In this document: in pieces, positions 7,724 to 16,058 of the stretch | Layout of the letters: each line of letters starts with the position of its first letter | How positions within the stretch are numbered: position 1 is the first letter of the stretch | NCBI GenBank assembly: GCA_016707705.1 | Contig: JADJHD010000009.1 | Location: 1 to 16,165, forward strand | Direction: 5' to 3' | DNA: 16,165 bases | From: Bacteroidales bacterium | Lineage (GTDB): Bacteria > Bacteroidota > Bacteroidia > Bacteroidales > UBA4417 | Position numbers and translations under genes: made by a program | Notes under the pieces: generated by a model | The model's input: only the letters and a program-made list of their open reading frames with translations | Database searches by the model: none | What the model was told of the DNA's origin: nothing

Positions 7724-9871
7724 TTGTCTAAATATGCCAGGAATCTGAACGAACTAGCGAGATCGGGTAAACTTGACCCGGTGATTGGCCGTGATGAGGA
7801 GATCAGGCGAATTTTGCAGATACTCACCCGCAGAACTAAGAACAATCCGATCCTCATTGGAGAACCCGGAGTTGGGAAAACAGCGATTGCTGAAGGCCTG
7901 GCGCATCGAATCATTAATGGAGATGTTCCGGATAACCTTCGGTCGAAGCAAGTATTCTCGCTCGATATGGGGGCGCTTATCGCTGGTGCAAAGTATAAGG
8001 GAGAGTTTGAAGAGCGATTAAAGAGTGTAGTAAAAGAAGTCATAGCATCAGAAGGTGAAGTTGTGCTTTTTATTGATGAGATTCACACCCTGGTTGGAGC
8101 AGGGGCATCTGAAGGTGCTATGGATGCTGCCAATATCTTAAAGCCGGCCCTTGCCAGGGGTGAACTTCGGGCCATCGGAGCTACCACATTGAAAGAGTAC
8201 CAAAAGTACTTTGAGAAAGATAAAGCGCTTGAGAGAAGATTCCAGATCGTGATGGTAGATGAACCATCCTCGGCTGATGCTATCTCTATTCTCAGGGGAC
8301 TAAAGGAACGTTATGAGACTCACCACCAGGTCAGGATTAAGGATGAAGCAATTATTGCTGCCGTTGAGTTGTCACAACGCTATATAACGGATCGCTTCCT
8401 TCCCGATAAAGCTATTGATTTGATTGACGAAGCTGCATCTAAGCTAAGGTTGGAAATCAATTCTGTCCCGGAAGAACTCGATGAAATTGAACGAAAAATT
8501 CGTCAGCTTGAAATTGAGCGCGAAGCTATTAAAAGAGAGAAGGATGAACCTAAATTAAAGCAGCTTGGGGCTGATATTGCTAATATGGAAGCGGAACGCA
8601 ACCAGTTGCAGGCAAAGTGGAAAGCCGAAAAAGAGCTGGTAGATGGGATTCAGCAATGTAAAAAGGATATGGAACAGTACCGGTTTGAGGCCGAGAATGC
8701 TGAAAGGGAAGGAGATTTTGGCAAGGTTGCAGAATTAAGGTACGGGAAAATTAAAGAAGTGGAAGCTAAGCTCATCCATTTGAAAGATCAGCTTAATAAA
8801 GTACAATTGAATTCAGCAATGATAAAGGAAGAAGTTGGTTCTGAGGAAATTGCTGAGATTGTTTCGCGTTGGACAGGAATCCCGGTAAGCCGGATGCTGC
8901 AAAGTGAACGTGAAAAACTTCTTAATCTGGAATTCGAGCTTCACAAAAGGGTAGTCGGGCAGGAAGAAGCTATCGGGGCAATTTCTGATGCTATCAGGCG
9001 CAGCAGGGCTGGATTACAGGATTCAAAAAGGCCTGTGGGCTCTTTCATCTTCCTTGGCACCACAGGTGTTGGAAAAACTGAACTTGCCAAAGCACTGGCT
9101 GAATACCTCTTTAATGATGAGAATGCTATCATTCGCATTGATATGAGTGAATACCAGGAACGACATGCCGTCGCCAGGCTGGTAGGGGCTCCTCCCGGAT
9201 ATGTGGGCTATGATGAAGGTGGTCAGCTCACTGAAAAAGTCAGGAGAAAACCTTATTCTGTGATCCTGTTTGATGAGATGGAAAAGGCTCATCCGGATGT
9301 CTTCAATATCCTTCTACAAGTACTTGATGAAGGTAGACTGACAGATAATAAGGGTAGAACCGCTGATTTTCACAATGCACTAATCATTATGACTTCTAAT
9401 ATTGGTTCTCAGTTAATTCAGGATCAGATGAATGGAAGTGGAAGCACAGACGATGATTCTTCATTCGAAACCACCCGAACTCAGGTCATGGACTTGCTGA
9501 AAAGGAATATCAGGCCCGAATTTCTGAACAGAATAGATGAGATCATTATGTTCCACCCTTTAAACCGGGTTGAAATCAGACGAATAGTTGAATTACAGTT
9601 GAAATCACTCGATGACTTACTGGGGAAAAATGGTATAAGTCTCTCATTTTCAGAGTCAGCGCTGGAATTCCTTGCTACTAAAGGATATGATCCAAACTAT
9701 GGAGCCAGACCTTTGAAAAGAGTCATTCAAAAGGAAGTACTGAATAAACTTTCCAGGTTGCTTCTCTCCGGTGAGATTTCAAATAATCAACAGATTATGG
9801 GAGTAATCCAGGAAGGGGAATTGATTTTTAAGATGGCAGATAAGGTCAATTATTCGGAGCACCCTGGTTAA
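7724..9871 (+). CDS. clpB: ClpB disaggregase, AAA+ domains NBD1-M-NBD2
   Basis: This is the body of ClpB, the hexameric ATP-driven disaggregase that extracts proteins from aggregates together with DnaK/DnaJ/GrpE. NBD1 has Walker A GEPGVGKTA and Walker B VVLFIDEIHTL. A long coiled-coil middle domain (about 8460-8830, PEELDEIERKIRQLEIEREA to VEAKLIHLKDQL) distinguishes ClpB from ClpA and ClpC. NBD2 has Walker A GTTGVGKTE, APPGYVGYDEGG as pore loop, Walker B VILFDEMEKAH, and then the small domain GARPLKRVIQKEVLNKL. No ATG lies near the beginning; the nominal start is TTG 7724, and family-like sequence (VNSKTAEDTYQA) extends upstream in the same frame to about 7679, which shows that this is the continuation of the preceding piece. 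Its last 26 bp overlap the end of the convergent cytochrome gene. Confidence 0.93.
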   Translation: MSKYARNLNELARSGKLDPVIGRDEEIRRILQILTRRTKNNPILIGEPGVGKTAIAEGLAHRIINGDVPDNLRSKQVFSLDMGALIAGAKYKGEFEERLKSVVKEVIASEGEVVLFIDEIHTLVGAGASEGAMDAANILKPALARGELRAIGATTLKEYQKYFEKDKALERRFQIVMVDEPSSADAISILRGLKERYETHHQVRIKDEAIIAAVELSQRYITDRFLPDKAIDLIDEAASKLRLEINSVPEELDEIERKIRQLEIEREAIKREKDEPKLKQLGADIANMEAERNQLQAKWKAEKELVDGIQQCKKDMEQYRFEAENAEREGDFGKVAELRYGKIKEVEAKLIHLKDQLNKVQLNSAMIKEEVGSEEIAEIVSRWTGIPVSRMLQSEREKLLNLEFELHKRVVGQEEAIGAISDAIRRSRAGLQDSKRPVGSFIFLGTTGVGKTELAKALAEYLFNDENAIIRIDMSEYQERHAVARLVGAPPGYVGYDEGGQLTEKVRRKPYSVILFDEMEKAHPDVFNILLQVLDEGRLTDNKGRTADFHNALIIMTSNIGSQLIQDQMNGSGSTDDDSSFETTRTQVMDLLKRNIRPEFLNRIDEIIMFHPLNRVEIRRIVELQLKSLDDLLGKNGISLSFSESALEFLATKGYDPNYGARPLKRVIQKEVLNKLSRLLLSGEISNNQQIMGVIQEGELIFKMADKVNYSEHPG

Positions 9872-10571
9872 TCCAAATCTTGACCATATTGATCTGACAA
9901 TCAGTTAATTTGTTGCTATTTTGGGGCATTGGACTATAACCATTCAGGTGATTGATTGTACCCAGGAATTTCCCGTTATCTGCAATCGCTTTAGCATCAG
10001 CATATATTACAAGAGGGATTCCCCCACTAGGGTTTCCACCACTGTGACACCCCTGGCAATGATTCTGGAGTAATGGCTTTATATGGGTCAGATAGGCTAC
10101 GTTGGTGGTATCGCATCCTGCTTCAATGCAACTGTTATTCCTTGCTCCCTGGCTAATCCATTTTGAAATCAAGGCTAACTTATCAGAGGTAAATGCAGGG
10201 TAGGGGGGTGGAGGCATTCTGTCTTCAAGGTCACTTTCCACCATCTTTTCATAAATTTCACTCCTTGTAGGATTTGAAATATTGATACCACCTGTTGCCA
10301 TAATATTGGCATAGCTGTTGAGGATGATTCCTTCCTCATGTGATCCGGCATCATGGCAGCCACTCATTGCACAACCCGATTGTAACATGGGCAGAATTTG
10401 CTGCTCAAAATATATAGTATCAGGACTGCATTGGGAGGTGGGGTTTTGGGTAGTGTCGTCAGGAGGGTTTACTGTTTCCTGGAGTTCAGGATCATGCTTG
10501 CATGCAGACAACAAGGATAGTGACAAAATAATCACCGTGATTGAGGTTAATAAGAGAGTTGGACGAGTCAT
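9846..10571 (-). CDS. c-type cytochrome lipoprotein with two haem-binding motifs
   Basis: This 241-residue exported lipoprotein carries a signal peptide ending in the lipobox LSAC (Cys24), followed by a Pro/Asp/Thr-rich linker. Two related domains follow. The first (about 54-143) has FEQQILPMLQSGCAMSGCHD, in which C67, C72 and H73 form a CX4CH motif, with RMPPPP (Met119) as a possible axial ligand. The second (about 158-238) has IKPLLQNHCQGCHSGG, with canonical CxxCH at 172-176 and YSPMPQ (Met215). Both end with a similar KWISQGA/KIWINQGA helix, indicating internal duplication. It probably carries electrons on the periplasmic side of a membrane; the partner is unknown. Related domains are common beside Planctomycete-type c proteins. 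It converges on clpB with a 26-bp overlap. An extra Cys pair (C148, C153) between the domains may be a disulfide. Confidence 0.82.
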   Translation of the reverse strand: MTRPTLLLTSITVIILSLSLLSACKHDPELQETVNPPDDTTQNPTSQCSPDTIYFEQQILPMLQSGCAMSGCHDAGSHEEGIILNSYANIMATGGINISNPTRSEIYEKMVESDLEDRMPPPPYPAFTSDKLALISKWISQGARNNSCIEAGCDTTNVAYLTHIKPLLQNHCQGCHSGGNPSGGIPLVIYADAKAIADNGKFLGTINHLNGYSPMPQNSNKLTDCQINMVKIWINQGAPNN

Positions 10572-10630
10572 AATTCGTTTGGGTTTATATCTATGAACTT
10601 ACCTAAATTGATTTTATTATATAACATCAA

Positions 10631-10669
10631 AAAAAGCTGCTCCGAAATTAACCTTCGAAACAGCTTTTT
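10631..10669 (-). terminator. Rho-independent terminator, downstream of the beta-barrel gene
   Basis: AAAAAGCTGCTCCGAA and TTCGAAACAGCTTTTT form a 16-bp stem with three mispaired positions around a 7-nt ATTAACC loop. The A/T tracts at both ends make it usable on either strand. It lies about 55 bp after the stop of the beta-barrel gene on the minus strand and before the cytochrome gene, so it probably separates the two transcripts. Confidence 0.7.
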
Positions 10670-10724
10670 GTTTAGGTATGCTATCAAATCAGGAGGCAAA
10701 AAGCCAGATTTTTTTTGTCTGGAT

Positions 10725-11372
10725 TTAATTCCCAAAAATGAAGACAAACCCAATGTTCATTTCCAGGGAACTCCATGTATCTTTAATCTTATCAACACTG
10801 GCAGCACCATTCTGATCAACATCTTCTTCTGCTTTTGTTGACCAAGCATCATAATCGTAGCCTAAAAACAGATCCAGCCCAAAGTTATCGGTCATCAGAT
10901 AGGTAAATCCGCCTCCTAGTCTTGTAGTGAAGTAGGTGGATTTAGTCACATCTTCTGTACTACCTCCGGAGTAGTTATAAGTGGATTTATCAAATCCAAC
11001 TCCTACTCTGCCTTCACCATAAAAGTTCATTTTATTCATTTGGAAAAAATAATACCTGGCTACAGGGCCTACCAGAAATTTGAAGTATTTATCATCACCT
11101 CCAGATTCATACTTGTAGTGTTCGGTATAAAAATCAATGAAAAGTCCAGTCATTAGATTGTCGGCAATAAAGTAACCTGCTTCAGGCTTAATGAAGAATT
11201 CAGAATATTTATAATCATCGACAGTAGTGCCACCGGATTTGGTTTTCTTATTACCTATATCGAGGCCTAGATTACTATATCCTGCTGTGAAACAGTTGCC
11301 TTTCTCAAACTGAGCCATTAAGGCACTGCTGGAAAAAAGTACAATCAAAAATAGAATAGAAAGCTTTTTCAT
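10725..11372 (-). CDS. Outer-membrane beta-barrel protein
   Basis: The product has 215 residues with a Sec signal peptide (MKKLSILFLIVLFSSSALMA|Q). The mature part alternates aromatic/glycine strands with polar loops: CFTAGYSNLGLDIG, SEFFIKPEAGYFIADNLMTG, YFKFLVGPVARYYFF, NFYGEGRVGVGF, YFTTRLGGGFTYLMTDN and FGLDLFLGYDYD. It ends in SSLEMNIGFVFIFGN, a C-terminal beta-signal-like strand. The size suits an eight-stranded barrel of the OmpA/OmpW-like 'outer membrane beta-barrel' family that is abundant in Bacteroidota; the substrate, if any, is unknown. The asparagine/glycine-rich loop at about 46-56 is variable in such proteins. It is preceded by a good promoter and followed by a hairpin terminator, so it is probably transcribed alone. 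Confidence 0.85.
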   Translation of the reverse strand: MKKLSILFLIVLFSSSALMAQFEKGNCFTAGYSNLGLDIGNKKTKSGGTTVDDYKYSEFFIKPEAGYFIADNLMTGLFIDFYTEHYKYESGGDDKYFKFLVGPVARYYFFQMNKMNFYGEGRVGVGFDKSTYNYSGGSTEDVTKSTYFTTRLGGGFTYLMTDNFGLDLFLGYDYDAWSTKAEEDVDQNGAASVDKIKDTWSSLEMNIGFVFIFGN

Positions 11373-11398
11373 AGATTTGGTTTTATTTGGTTATAGAA

Positions 11399-11429
11399 CA
11401 AATATAGCAAACTATTCTACGGAATGCAA
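11399..11429 (-). promoter_or_regulatory. Bacteroidota-type promoter for the beta-barrel gene
   Basis: On the minus strand TATATTTG (11399-11406) fits the -7 consensus TAnnTTTG exactly, with TTG (11427-11429) 20 nt upstream. The start codon is at 11372, giving a leader of about 20 nt. Confidence 0.6.
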
Positions 11430-11528
11430 TTATTGGATATTATCACTGCTTATATGATGCTATGAATAGTACAAATGATCAGGCGATTCCTGGCATTAGG
11501 AATGCTATATATTAAGGTCTTGAAATGA

Positions 11529-11640
11529 TTAACGGAATTTGATTTTCCTTGCAGCAAACAGGCTCATCCGAATAAGTAACCAGCCATGTTTGAAGCGGCT
11601 GATTTGGGTACTTCCATATTCCTGTCACGATACCTGATGA
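11529..11640 (-). pseudogene. Detached C-terminal tail of the methyltransferase-GT2 protein
   Basis: After the TGA that ends the long frame, the same frame continues at once as QEYGSTQISRFKHGWLLIRM and ARKIKFR to a TAA at 11529-11531. That is the expected end of DPM1-like GT2 proteins (RYRxRxYGxTxIxRFxHGWxLxRM). The missing RYRDR is present in the next frame between two small indels that cancel each other (around 11620-11650), and the stop lies inside that shifted patch. The real protein is therefore about 498 residues. Confidence 0.65.
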
Positions 11641-13028
11641 TGATCTGTGATTTTCAGGTTTAATTTAGCGGCTCCGAATAATAGGTCAAAGTCACCAAAA
11701 GGATCAAAATCACCAAAGAAATGACGGTTTCTGATGATTTGTTCATAATCCCTTTTATATAGGACTTTCGTGCCACACAAGGTGTCTTTTAGCTTTTGAC
11801 CAAGCAGATAAGTGAAGAACCAGCCAAAAAACTTATTGCCTAACAGGTTCAGGAAACGCATCGCATTTTCGTCCATGGGATAAACCAATCGGCTTCCATT
11901 AATGAATTCTCCTTTGTTATAACGCAAGGCATCATAAAACTTGGGAAGTTCTTCAGGTGGCATGGTGAGATCGGCATCAAGAATCATCAATATTTCACCT
12001 GATGCAGCATCAAAACCTTCCCGAACCGCATTGCCTTTTCCTTTTCCACTTTGTTTGAAAACAAGGATATCCTTTTCCGGGTAGGCTTCTTTAACTCTCT
12101 GCATCTCTTCCAGGGTTTGGTCACTTGAATTCCCTTCTACGAAAATAAACTGTTGATGCGTTCCAAATTCAGGGGTTCTCTTAATAGCGTTCTCAATATT
12201 TCCCCGCTCATTCCTGGCTGGAACTACGATTGAGACGCTATATTGCTGATCATCTGACAGTACAGGTCTGGCAATCAAAAGATTGATAAGATTCAGATGG
12301 TTAATGAGTGGTAAGTTGGCTAAAAACTTATTAAAGAGGAAATTAATTACAGGGATATATTTAGGGAAAAGTAGTTTCCTTTCTACCTTAATGGTTTGAT
12401 ATCCTTCAAGTTGCAGCAAGTTCTCCAGATCACCGGTGGTAAACCAGTTCTGTGCAGGTTGTTTCAGTTTTATCCTTAACGCTTCTCCAATTTTAAGTAT
12501 GGGTTCCCATTTATAGTTGTACTGCGAAATTACAATCCTTGTTTGTGTATGACAAAGGGAACGGATGTTATGTAGTGCTTTCTGAACATCCCATAAGCAA
12601 TTGGTAAGATCAGAAAGAATAATGTAATCAAAAGTATCTTTGAGGGTTAAATCTTCAATATCATCAACTCTGAACTGTAGTTCCGGGTACTTAGCAGTTG
12701 CAATTTCAATGTATTCAGGGGCAAAATCAATACCAATTCCAATGCTGGGTTTCACAGAGTGAAGTAAATCACCTAATCCACATCCAATCTCCAGGACTTT
12801 TTTCCCTTCTGGAATAATGAATGCAAAATAATTTTCAAGAGACCGGTGATAAAAGCTGTTACGACGCTTCCATCGATTCCGGGAACCTGCACTCTTCCTG
12901 TAAAAATCAAGTAATTTGGCTTTATTCATAATTAGATCCCGGAAAACAGTAGCACGTAAAGGTATATCTAATAAACTGCTTACAAACGTATGAAAATTAT
13001 TCCAAATCTTTCCCGGATTGATACTCAT
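11625..13028 (-). CDS. Bifunctional SAM-dependent methyltransferase / GT2 glycosyltransferase
   Basis: Two domains are fused. Residues about 40-215 are a class I SAM methyltransferase: motif I VLEIGCGLGDLL (78-89), acidic ribose-binding D101 in GIDFAPEYI, and DYIILSDLTNCLWDV (134-148). Residues about 265-460 are a GT-A glycosyltransferase of family 2: VSIVVPARNERGNI (265-278), VEGNSSDQT, KGKGNAVREGFD, the metal-binding DAD (351-353) and the acceptor-side FGDFDPFGDFDLLFGA. The latter resembles polyprenyl-phosphate sugar synthases (DPM1/GtrB-like). A hydrophobic stretch at 396-411 (GNKFFGWFFTYLLGQK) may contact the membrane, but there are no full transmembrane helices. The fusion is a known architecture; the sugar and the methyl acceptor are unknown. 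A stop caused by two compensating indels removes about 30 residues (see 11529-11640). It is divergent from the GT39 remnant at 13139. Confidence 0.85.
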   Translation of the reverse strand: MSINPGKIWNNFHTFVSSLLDIPLRATVFRDLIMNKAKLLDFYRKSAGSRNRWKRRNSFYHRSLENYFAFIIPEGKKVLEIGCGLGDLLHSVKPSIGIGIDFAPEYIEIATAKYPELQFRVDDIEDLTLKDTFDYIILSDLTNCLWDVQKALHNIRSLCHTQTRIVISQYNYKWEPILKIGEALRIKLKQPAQNWFTTGDLENLLQLEGYQTIKVERKLLFPKYIPVINFLFNKFLANLPLINHLNLINLLIARPVLSDDQQYSVSIVVPARNERGNIENAIKRTPEFGTHQQFIFVEGNSSDQTLEEMQRVKEAYPEKDILVFKQSGKGKGNAVREGFDAASGEILMILDADLTMPPEELPKFYDALRYNKGEFINGSRLVYPMDENAMRFLNLLGNKFFGWFFTYLLGQKLKDTLCGTKVLYKRDYEQIIRNRHFFGDFDPFGDFDLLFGAAKLNLKITDHHQVS

Positions 13029-13138
13029 TTTAAAGGTTCAGGCAACTATACTCAAATGCGCTGTTTAGAAATTAATGAATATTGTTGACATTTGCATTTG
13101 GAAAAGAATCTTCAGGTCAACTTTTAATTACTCAGATC

Positions 13139-14970
13139 ATGTCCAAAGAGAAACTCCGGGAAAAACCAAAAAATGTAACCTCAAACAATAAAAAAGCTTC
13201 TGAACCCAAAATGGGTGGTTCCTTGTTTGAGATGATGGACCGCTCACTGGAGAAAGCACATCCCTGGCTGATATGGGTGAGCATGGGTATAACCCTGCTT
13301 TTCAGTCTGTTATTATATGACCCAAAGGTTAGCCTCACAGGGGATGATTCCTTTTATATCATCAGGGCATCAGAATTTATCCATTCTTTTAAATACCCGG
13401 CGTTCCAGGCCCATTGTTTCCAATGGTACTGGGATTAGTGGTTGCCATTTTTCGGCATCAGTCTTACACCTTTGAAATTATTCTCAATGGTTGCAATGTT
13501 GGCATCCATTTACCTTATCTGCACAGAACCTTCAGAAATCGAATCCCTACAATCCTTGTAATTATTAACTCTTACACGCAGTATTGGCTATTCTGCCCTT
13601 ATGGCTGCCGGTGCTTATTTCCTGCTGAAGGGACAGTGGAAAAACCTGGCATTCTTTGTATTGGCATTCGGTACAGTGTTCATTGCTTTTCAAGGTATTA
13701 AATATGCCTTATGGAGTGAAGGTGGACTGCAATTCAGTAACCAGGAACCAGCCTGTTGAACAAAGACTATTATCCTTCAGGACGGGAAAGAGGACTTCGG
13801 TGGATTGATTAAACGGTTCTTTGATAACTCCAAATCCCTTACCTTTCGAAGCATTTTCTTTATATGACAGGATTCGCTCTTATGCCCCTTGTTCTTACTT
13901 TATTCCCGCTTCTTACCATATTAAATACCTGCTTGCAATAATTGGACTTGGATATACTTACTTGAAAAACAACTACTTGTTCTTACAGGGCTTGTGGCCG
14001 GAGCTTTTTGCTGGTTACTTTCGTAGTACTTCAGGCCAAATGGGATCAGGCCAGTTTGATTATTCCAGCCTTCGCATTTCTGTTGATGCTGGTTGTGGCA
14101 GCCTTATATTATATGTTCCAGCAAAAGAACCTTAAAATACTTCAGTTTGTCCTTCCATTGATAGCAGTTATCTGCTTTTTTTCAAACCATGGTGCTTCTG
14201 CTACTCAGATTAAAGGCCCGTAAAGAATCAGGTCGTTTTGGAGGACTTTACACCTGATTGGAAACATTATTTACAGGCAGTGAATGGGCCGCCTCTAACC
14301 TGCCTGAAGATGCTGTTATCGCCTGCAGAAAACCTTCTATTTCCTTTGTTTATGGTGAGGGCAGGAATTTCTATGGAATCATGCAGCTACCGGCCTTGAC
14401 AAAGACCGTTTTTTTTTGACTGGAAAATTCCCAGGGGTCATAAGGTTGCCTTACTCCTATGACCAGTTCGAAGGGAAGCAACTACCTCCCGACCTCATTC
14501 GGACCTTAAAACAAAATATAGTGGCACAATTTTTTGCTGCTGACAAAGTCTACTTTATTGATAATTTGCCTGATAGTCTCAGAACGTCAGTTATTGGAAG
14601 TATGAGTGCATTTGGAATTCCAGGGAACCATATCCGATTCCTTATCCATACTTCTCGTGGGAAGATGATAAAGCTACTACTTTGATTTACCCGGATTCAT
14701 TGCTGCTGAGTCTTCATAAAAACAATGTTTCTGGTGTCCTGACCCTAACCTGAGAAGAAATCACTTGTAAAGAACGGTCAAATCATTAATACTGTGGGAG
14801 ATACATGGCATTTATTCAGGATAAATGATCGCGGAATTACATCCAAAGTTGTCCAGATTGGTGCTGTTGATGAAAATGAACCTGCAACCACTCCGAATTT
14901 GGAATATGAAAAAGCAGGTTTAAGGAATCAAATAGTCTGGAATGCATACAGACATTTGCACTTAGGCTGA
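13139..14970 (+). pseudogene. GT39 (PMT/ArnT-like) membrane glycosyltransferase, heavily frameshifted
   Basis: The start MSKEKLREKPKNV leads through a cytoplasmic segment to a first transmembrane helix (about residues 43-60). The first outer loop VSLTGDDSFYIIRASEFI follows, whose D69/D70 occupy the catalytic acid position of GT39 enzymes, which move a sugar from a polyprenyl-phosphate donor. Further pieces occur in alternating frames: FPMVLGLVVAIF, LTLTRSIGYSALMAAGAYFL, QWKNLAFFVLAFGTVFIA, GGLIKRFFDNS, LVVAALYYMFQQKNLKILQF, then a soluble C-terminal part with EWAASNLPEDAVIACRKPS, RLPYSYDQFEGK, YFIDNLPDSLRTSVIGSM and IVWNAYRHLHLG before TGA at 14968-14970. I count about ten frame changes or stops. 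Intact length would be near 600 residues. The nominal ATG 13082 is unlikely; 13139 matches the protein start. Both true decay and read errors are possible. Confidence 0.7.
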
Positions 14971-15023
14971 TTCTATTACTATGTATAATTTTTTTGGGAT
15001 GACCTTGGTTTAAATAACTGAAT

Positions 15024-15360
15024 ATGGATAAAGTAGTGCCATCCAATTTTGTAAAATATCCAATCTTGTTTTCCTGTCTATCGGGCTTGGTACCTTGGTT
15101 AGTTTCCTCGTGAAGAGAATCTTTCACAACGCTCTCATTTGTATATTTCCTCACATCCTGGATATTGCTGGCAGGAATTGGCTTCCTTGTCCGAATGGGT
15201 TTAATTGGGTCAAATACCTGATGCTGTTATTAACAATTATTAATATTTGATATCTATAACACTCATTTTCCAGGTGGTGAATGATGAACTGCTTTCCGGA
15301 ATCCTTGGAGTAGCCCCTCTGCTTGTCAGGTTTGGCTACAGTAATTCTTTTCATCACACC
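15024..15360 (+). pseudogene. Unrecognised small membrane-protein remnant
   Basis: From ATG 15024 the frame reads MDKVVPSNFVKYPILFSCLS and stops at about 15112. Hydrophobic and plausible peptides then continue in other frames: SFLVKRIFHNALI, ILDIAGIGFLVRMGLIGS, and VVNDELLSGILGVAPLLVRF to a TGA near 15358-15360. Together they suggest a protein of about 110 residues with two or three membrane helices, broken by about three indels. I cannot name the family. The opposite-strand frames here look like shadows. It lies between the GT39 remnant and the end of the response-regulator gene, which converges on it. Confidence 0.3.
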
Positions 15361-15381
15361 TTCTGATTCTGAGAACTAAGT

Positions 15382-16058
15382 TCATTTGATCAGAAATAAT
15401 TTAGCCTTTTTCCCCTTTAGGGTTGCTAATTGGATATCTAGATCCTCTGAAAATAAAGCTCTGTTCCTGATATATACATCCGGTGTCCTCGAATTAAAAG
15501 GAGTCATCCCCAGATCTTAAGTAAAAGTGATCTTCGTTCTATCACTTGATTAATGGTTCTGGCCCAGCATTCCCACAATTTCCATCTCCTTGCTGATAAT
15601 GAGAAGAAGTAGTGGTGGGAGAAATTAACTCATATCATAAGGGATAGAGCGTGTACTTTCCAGGTGAATCTCATCTTTCCCATTCTGCTTTTTTGAAGTC
15701 AATAGAAACTAGTTGATTTTTATCTGACCATCAAGCTCTTCCATGCTAAATGGTTTTAATATAATCAGTACCCCCCACATTCCAAACCCTTTTGACCAGA
15801 TCCTCTGTCTCACTCTGGCAGTAGAAGATCACGGGCAATGAAGGTTTCAGTCTTGATTTGTTTACATAGTGTTGCCGTCCACATTTGGGAGCATAATATC
15901 GAGAACACAGATATCGAGCTCAAAAGATAATGCTTCCATTACTTTTGCCCCATCCGTAATCAATTGGATGTCAAGCCACGCTTGTTGCTGAAGTGTTTCA
16001 CTTACAATTCTTCCTAAAAAGGCTTCTGATCTTCAATATATAAAACACTGGTTTTCAT
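15382..16058 (-). pseudogene. OmpR/PhoB-type response regulator, multiply frameshifted
   Basis: From ATG 16058 the protein begins MKTSVLYIEDQ; one base change of frame gives EAFLGRIVSETLQQQAW, then FELDICVLDIMLPNVDG with the phosphoacceptor Asp in VLDIMLP. Shifted pieces LPVIFYCQSETEDLV, GFGMWG, DYI and KPFSMEEL cover the conserved T/S and K (KPF) of the receiver domain. The second half contains a winged-helix DNA-binding domain: ILRMLGQNLNQVIERRSLLL, IWGDDSFFNSRTLDVYI and a final LKGKKAKLFLIK to TGA at 15382-15384. About eight indels or stops separate the pieces. As an intact protein of about 225 residues it would be a transcription factor controlled by the adjacent sensor kinase. Target genes are unknown. 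Confidence 0.7.

Noticed and set aside
7714..8043. Minus-strand frames opposite clpB
   Set aside because: They lie entirely against strongly conserved ClpB sequence and lack independent support.
13082..13138. Upstream extension of the GT39 frame (MLTFAFGKESSGQL...)
   Set aside because: It does not resemble the protein family start; MSKEKLREK at 13139 is a normal hydrophilic N-terminus.
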